From the NCBI GenBank assembly GCA_032622095.1, contig CP136069.1, forward strand, positions 162,989,043 to 163,053,042: a stretch of 64,000 nt of DNA, given 5' to 3'. The position numbers were made by a program, and so were the translations under genes. The stretch is from Siphonodentalium dalli. Taxonomy: Eukaryota > Mollusca > Scaphopoda > Gadilida > Siphonodentaliidae. Positions 58,402 to 64,000 of the stretch are shown here, piece after piece (positions within the stretch are counted from its first letter, which is position 1; every line of letters begins with the position of its first letter). Under the pieces are notes generated by a model that saw only the letters and a program-made list of their open reading frames with translations, was not told the DNA's origin and searched no databases.

Positions 58402-60260
58402 CAGAGTCGTTATTTCGCTAAAAATCCGGATTCAGAATCCGAAGCCGATTACGGGGGCGGGGCTAATTCCCGATTCTAGGTCAGATTTTTAAATCCACGT
58501 GGTCTCCGAAACTATGTTTAATGTTCTCCCAGCGTCAAACATGGCTCATGTATTTGACACACGTATCATTTGTATCTTATATTTATAAAGTTCATGTTTG
58601 TTGTGAAAGTCATGCTTTTCTTCTGTGTGTATATACACGGCACATAATTTGCTGCCAATCCGACTTAATCGCATCTTTTTTTCAAGTTAAAGTGTGTTTA
58701 TTGATAAGGGCAAGCATTTCTAACAGCTCTAGGCCTCCTGAATCAAATTCCGAAGATGTTGTGAAGAACACACGAAACTTGTCAGTTGAACAGGAACGTG
58801 CCGACAGGGGTTGTTGGGTGTCTCGATCCCCACCGCGAACTTTGGTACAATTTGCTTAGCTGTGCAGTCATTCAGACGTGAGGAAAATCAGGATTATTTT
58901 TCACTAACTGTTCCAAATAATGATACGTACAAGCCAGCAAACGCAACAAACAAACCCGATTTTAAATAAATACATATACAAACTTATGACTAACTCGGGA
59001 GAGGGGGTGTCCAGTGATCTGTATATATGTTCAACTTGTTTTGGTAGTCATGTTGCTTTGCCATTACTAATTATTTATATTTTCAGTGTAATAACATATG
59101 GGAGAGGGGGTACCCTTAAGTGGGTCAGCACTTGACCCCCAATGCCTTTGTATGTATAAACAAATGTATGTGTGATATATCATGTGTTATCTAAATTTGA
59201 CATATATTTGAAATAAATATATCTAAACTAAACTTTGGTGCATTCCAGCAGTCGGAAATTTCATGCATGACACAACATTAGTTGGACATTAATTTGACAC
59301 CATATATAGGTTGGCATTGTTCTCATTGTTTGATTTTTTTCAACCAGTAAAAGTTGGTAATTTTCCAATCTTAGTGTTTGTCAGGTTGAATATATCCAGT
59401 GGGGCAAATTGAATTCTGCGAACCTGTGAGATTGATGTTTGGTTCAATGGGGGGGGGTGCAGTTGGCCGGAAATTTAAGGAAACTTCTAGCCACGTCACT
59501 AGAACATGTGTATGTTGTCTATACAGAGACTATTGTGCAAAACGACTGCATTTAACGAAACAAAACATTTTATAAATGCAATTTCTATAAGACTAGATGA
59601 TAGTACATACGTTTATCTGATAATCCATCGATACCATATAATCCTACTATTTCTTGAATAAGAAGAAACATTATAATAACGAACACAGCAGAAGACATAT
59701 CCATGCAGGTTCATATGAATTCGGTCAATGGTGACGTTTCCGTCGAATTCGAAATCGACATGCGTTCGGGCGGTATTTTATGGATGGAATTATGAAATGG
59801 ACATATGAAAGTGACAATCAACAATGATTTGCAATTGCTTCGCCATCAACCGAAGTGCTCCCCCAGCGTTACTATCAATAGCGTTATTAATTGGCTAATT
59901 TCAGTAATATTCTCCCAGTTTACATTCAATAAAACAAATTTGTCTCCGCATTTAAAATTCTTTGATATAGATCGTTTATATTCTGCAATAATTTGTACAC
60001 AAGAGACGGATTCTTATGTTTTATTGTGTTTTTAAACTCCGAGGTGGCGAAATCTCGGTTTGTTTACATTACGAACATTTGAGTCCGTAATCGGAATCCG
60101 AATCCAGATTCGGATTACCACGAAATTGAGATTACGGTCTGTTCGTTTACTGATTCTGCCAATTTCTGGTCTGTTCTTTTGCCGAACCAAGTCGTACGGG
60201 GACCAATCTGTAATCTGAATCCAGATTCTGAATCAGGATTTTAGCGAAATAACGCCTCTG
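58402..60260. mobile_element. hAT-like element with CAGAG ends (1.86 kb)
   Basis: The left end is CAGAGTCGTTATTTCGC, then TAAAAATCCGGATTCAGAAT. The right end, reversed, is CAGAGGCGTTATTTCGC, then TAAAATCCTGATTCAGAAT. Flanks CAGTTTCA and CAGTGTCA differ by one base, but two extra bases (GC) separate the right flank from the end, so the target duplication is tentative. No transposase. Short AATCCGAATCCAGATTCGG phrases occur inside near 60100. Confidence 0.65.
59230..59480 (+). repeat. Relative of the TTGGAAATT repeats
   Basis: GTCGGAAATTTCATGCATGA, GTTGGTAATTTTCCAATC and AATGGGGGGGGGTGCAGTTG recall 3224-4460, where TGGGGGGGGGGGGTGCAAA and GGGGGTGCAGTTGGAATTT occur. Confidence 0.5.
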
Positions 60261-60768
60261 GCCAGTGTCACTTAGAAACAATCTTACGGATCATTGTGAC
60301 ATACAAGGAAAGTCTATAATATGAGTAATATTTTCGCGGGGTTTCAAGTTTTAAAGTGGCATATATATATAATAGGTGTGGCTTCACATTAGCAAAGATG
60401 TCCCAAGGAACGGTGTCAGACCGGTTTTCCGAAGACCTATTACTAGGAAGGCCCACAACTCCGAAGACCCGATTCTCCAACGGCCCACAACTCCAAAGAC
60501 CAGATTCTCCGACGGCCCATAACTCCGAAGACCCGATTCTCCGACGGCCCATAACTCCGAAGATCCGATTCTCCGAAAGCCCATAACTCCGAAGGGCCGA
60601 TTCTCCGAAGACCTATAACTCCGAAGGGCCGATTCTCCGAAGACCTATAACTCCGAAGGCCCGATTCTCCGACGGCCCATAACTCCGAAGGTCCGATTCT
60701 CCGAAGGTCCGATTCTCCGAAGATTTTGTTTTATCGGGGTATTATCGTTTACTAAATAGTGTACAGTC

Positions 60769-60932
60769 CAGTGGCGAAGCCAAGGGGTCCCAAAATTCCC
60801 GCTGCCCCCATTAAACCTCTACTTGCTATTTCAGACAATATGGGCCCCTACCAAAACATGTCCAATGTCATGTAAACGCCCGGAAACTTTTCCTACTGCC
60901 CCCACCTAAATGGGAATCCTGGCCCGCCACTG
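60769..60932. mobile_element. Small CAGTGGCG-ended element in the foldback core
   Basis: CAGTGGCGAAGCCAAGG at the left and, reversed, CAGTGGCGGGCCAGG at the right. 164 bp. CAGTGGCGGAGCCAGG-type ends are common in hAT-like MITEs. No matching 8-bp flanks found. Confidence 0.55.
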
Positions 60933-61083
60933 ACTATACACCAGATACTATAACATTACGTTGGCCCATGAGATGCCAGAGTAAAATGTACAGGGGTGAA
61001 CGGGGAAGAACTTGTCGCCCCTGTGCATGTTAGGCTACTCTGACATTCTTGCAGCGTTTAGTTATAATATACCCGGTGCACAC

Positions 61084-61357
61084 CAGTGGCGGAGCCAGGG
61101 TTCCCATTTAGGGGTGCACATTAATTAGCATATGTGGGGGATATGTGGGGGATATATCATGCATATGATATGCCGAAAGCATACCACGAAGGCCTGATTT
61201 GGGGAGCGCATACATGGGAGGGGTCGCCCCCAATCGTTGGTCCGGGGGCTCCCCTGGGCAGGAACACTGTGAATATTTGAATGCCTGGGAGGGATTTCCT
61301 GACGTTTACATGTTTTTGGCGGCGGTCTTCCCTAGGGCCCCATTGACCCCGCCACTG
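61084..61357. mobile_element. Second CAGTGGCG-ended element in the foldback core
   Basis: CAGTGGCGGAGCCAGGGTTC at the left and, reversed, CAGTGGCGGGGTCAATGGG at the right, 274 bp. It may be a relative of 60769-60932. A hairpin (CAGAGTA...TACTCTG, about 60980-61040) lies between the two. Confidence 0.5.
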
Positions 61358-61663
61358 GACTGTACACTATTTAATAAGCGATAAAACATGATCTTCGGAG
61401 AATCGGACCTTCGGAGAATCGGACCTTCGGAGAATCAGCCCTTCGGAGTTATAGACCTTCGGAGTTATGGGCGTTCGGAGTTATAGGCCTTCGGAGTTAT
61501 GGGCTTTCGGAGTTATGGGTCTTCGGAGTTATGGGATTTCGGAGAATCGGGACTTCGGAGTTATGGGCTTTCGGAGAATCGGGGCGTCGGAGAATCTGAC
61601 CTTCGGAGAATCGGACCTTCGGAGTTATGGGTCTTCGGAAAAACGCTACGTAACCCAAGGAAC

Positions 61664-62189
61664 ATGCACACCATGGAATGAGGAAATATTAATAATCAAG
61701 GATGTACTCCCAATACAGGGGGGGGGGTAATTTAATGTGTTACAGTCAATGGAGCGATTAGGAATGAATAAATTTTGGAAAACAAGATGTGAAAAGGCAT
61801 ATGTGACATCTGTAGAGCGTGTTAACGGATTTAGTCATAGAAAGAGTAATATCCAAGATGGATGCCTTGTTAAAATTCTATAGAGCCCATATTAACAGGG
61901 ATTTTTTTCAGAAACTTGGAGATGAAAGTGGATATTCGAAGATTATGAGGGATTAGAAGCTGTAAGAAAAAGAAGAGCGAAGGAAAAGAAAGAAAACATG
62001 AGGTGGTAGATAAAAAGGAGGGATAAAAAAAGATAACAAAGTAAAATTATGAATATAATGTGTTCTTGTTATGATTTTATATTCACATACAGATATTTGT
62101 AGAAATGATGCGTGAGAAAATTGAGTACTATGGTACATGGTCAACAGAAACGATATTCCTTTTTTTGGATTTTCGTGTAGGTGTTTGAA
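61664..62189. other. Spacer inside the large inverted repeat
   Basis: AT/GA-rich, no gene recognised. G-run at 61718-61727. Confidence 0.5.
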
Positions 62190-63012
62190 GTACATAGGCG
62201 GAGTGAATAGACAATTTCCACAGGGTTTGTAATACATATGAAGTGTAAAACACTAAGACAAGTATCTGGTCGAAACACAGATATATTTAGAGTGATACAG
62301 TACAAACATTTGAAAACACATGGACACATTACTCCAAACATATATCACGCGATGGCTTGTTTATCAACGCAAATTTTGTTGTTTAGAATAGTTTAGGATG
62401 GTTGACAATATAATTGTTATATATATATATATATATAATTTTGTGAAAATAATTCCAATATAAACCACGATATGATGAAATAATAAGCATGTCATACAAC
62501 GCTTAGCCAATGGGCGGGGAGTCAGCCGGTAGGTTTCACCGAGGGATTGCGTCAGATTCCAATGACTCAGGAGTTGCGCCGGAAGTAGGGATTGCGCCTG
62601 ATTCGAATGACTCAGGATTTGCAGGAGGTGGAGTTTCTTATGGGCTGGATCTTATTCGTTTAGGAGACGTGGGTAGACCACTCAATATCCCCTCAGGCGT
62701 TGTGTGGAACCCTTAGAAGTGGGAGGGGTTAGAGATATTAAAAGACAGTTAATTTTAATTTAATTTAAAATTATTTTTCAATTTTAGAAAAAGTCTTTAA
62801 ATTTTTTTATTTTTTTTTTATTTAGGATTTTTTTTTAAGTTTTTCATTTTTTGTTTTATTTTTGAAAAATTTCAATTTTATTTTTTTTTATTTTTTTAAG
62901 TTTTAATATTTGTTATCTTATTTTTTGAAAAAATAAATTTTTCACTGCGAGTGTCACTTTAACATTCATCCACAGTGTGTGCCGTATGTCACTTTAACAT
63001 TCAAGGCTGAAG
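62190..63012 (-). repeat. Right arm of the large inverted repeat
   Basis: The reverse complement follows the order of the left arm with a few differences: an expanded T-rich tract (62740-62945), one fewer 45-bp TGAGTCA unit, and an altered junction (GAGGTGGAGTTTCTTATGGG, 62626-62645). An AT microsatellite is at about 62418-62438. Confidence 0.92.
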
Positions 63013-63055
63013 CTACCCCACCGTTCAGCGAGATCATCACGTGATATACGTAAAG

Positions 63056-63150
63056 GATAATGTTCGAAGCAGAGGGAAATCGGTAAAAGAATAGACGAGG
63101 GCTTGCCCGAGTCTATTCTTTACCGACTTCCCGACGCTGAGAATATTATC
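63056..63150. repeat. 95-bp hairpin near the right inverted arm
   Basis: GATAATGTTC and AAATCGGTAAAAGAATAGAC pair with GTCTATTCTTTACCGACTT and GAATATTATC, around GAGGGCTTGCCCGAG. CACGTGATATACG precedes it. Confidence 0.88.
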
Positions 63151-64000
63151 TGACTTAAAACCACTTATTGAATTGTCATTGGAGCCAACTATCCATTTTG
63201 TCTCACTCACAGCTCTGCCTTGATTACCTGAGTACACGCCCACGTATCAGCACGGACAGTTTGTGATGTCCGTGTTGACCACGCCGATAAGCAACACATT
63301 TCAATTATTATTTAATTCGAACTAGGAGTCGCCAGTTGAGGGACGTTTCTTCCGAAGTTTGTCGTTGCGCCATGGATTCGGACAGTGTATGTGAGCAATA
63401 TATTACTAACCAATTGTGTTTATTTTTTTTTCTTTCTTGATTTAAAGATGCCTCATCTAGTTCGACATCAAATATGTTAACATTCCATAATAATTTATCA
63501 GGAAATAAAACATGAAAAATAATGGTAATGATGTAAAAACGCTCTTTATACAATGTGATTTTTAGAATATGCTGGCGCCAACAACACGATACCTGGTAAA
63601 ACTGTCTCATTATTAATAAGTCGAAAGCACACAAGAAGCTTGCATAAATGGGTTTACTGTTTCTTCCTCATTGTTATCTTGTGTAGAATACGCATGGATA
63701 GAAGTATTATAGTGTTCAATCGTATGGGGTATTTTGAATTTCGAATTATTATCAGAAAGAAACCGACATGATGTACTTGCTTGAATTTTAAGTATCATCC
63801 TATGGTTTATACACAGGGGCGTGGCTAGACGTGACTCAGAACAACATGACAATTTAATTTCGCACACCAACCCCCTTCATGATGTTTCAAACTGAAAGGT
63901 ATCATAGCATTTCCAGTTATTGGACAATTCTTACATGACATGGGCCACCCCCGTTGTTAGAAATTTCCCATCGCATATGCATGATTTCCAAATATTCACT
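63151..64000. other. AT-rich spacer to window end
   Basis: No gene recognised. AAAACGCTCTTTATAC at 63537-63552 is another AAAGAGCGTT site. CAGGGGCGTGGCTAGACG at about 63814 looks like one end of a hAT-type element, but the other end was not found. Confidence 0.45.

Larger units (their letters stand above)
60402..61663. mobile_element. Foldback-type element with satellite arms, 10-bp target duplication
   Basis: CCCAAGGAAC flanks both sides (60402-60411, 61654-61663). Inside, 60412-60775 and 61343-61653 are inverted: GGTTTTCCGAAGACC at the left versus GTTTTTCCGAAGACC reversed from the right, then arrays of ~19-bp units (CATAACTCCGAAGGCC and CGATTCTCCGAAGG), then TTTTATCG...AAATAGTGTACAGTCCAGT. 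Long inverted arms made of tandem units plus a 9-10-bp duplication are hallmarks of foldback elements. No transposase. ORFs with repeated ENRSDF/GLRSYG-like words are artefacts of the units. Confidence 0.88.

Noticed and set aside
60268-61730. ORFs with repeated ENRSDFG-like words
   Set aside because: They come from the satellite arms of the foldback element.

Overview
This window looks like a non-genic, repeat-dense stretch of an AT-rich animal genome. The evidence is non-LTR retrotransposons with apurinic-type endonuclease and reverse transcriptase domains, a tRNA-derived SINE, TIR DNA transposons, MITEs, several satellite families and long microsatellites, with no operon-like gene packing. 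A marine invertebrate, perhaps a mollusc, is my best guess from the style of the repeats (esterase-bearing LINE ORF1, SINE with an AAAC tail, ACGG-rich insertion). That guess is inference, not proof. I found no intact cellular protein gene, rRNA gene or CRISPR array. Nearly every open reading frame is either a decayed transposon protein or an artefact of a tandem repeat.

Layout. 1-3223: satellite of about 103 copies of a 31-bp monomer. 3224-5330: diverged 250-bp repeats and G/C homopolymers. 5332-8832: three TTAA-flanked MITEs, a 175-bp tandem repeat and a 170-bp direct repeat pair. 8200-8660 and 15411-16385: a 22-bp minisatellite on both sides of a 6-kb decayed LINE (ORF1 with coiled coil and SGNH esterase, ORF2 with endonuclease, RT and Cys/His tail; 3' tail of TTATC repeats). 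18317-22234: five copies of a 783-bp unit, running directly into 22235-26036, about 27 copies of a 139-bp satellite with higher-order blocks. 26342-30438: a 4.1-kb TIR DNA transposon with a decayed multi-part protein. 31559-39840: four 1.456-kb tandem units, the first carrying three separate insertions that its sister units lack. 39885-46910: opposite-strand relatives of part of that unit, two of them split by LINE fragments. 47445-48312: a hAT-like element with a SINE nested inside. 51480-54430: small tandem repeats, a GC-rich patch, a 68-bp palindrome, a 140-bp satellite related to the one at 22-26 kb, and a perfect 21-bp array. 55860-56280: an L1/Tx1-like LINE scrap. 56866-63010: a pair of 600-800-bp inverted arms enclosing a hAT-like element and a foldback element.

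How it works together. The window is best read as layers of insertion and tandem amplification. Its special value is that tandem sister copies act as built-in empty-site controls, so several insertion events and their target duplications can be read directly. A short motif, AAAGAGCGTT, often as a pair about 40 bp apart, recurs in otherwise different repeat families and is the most intriguing unexplained signal.
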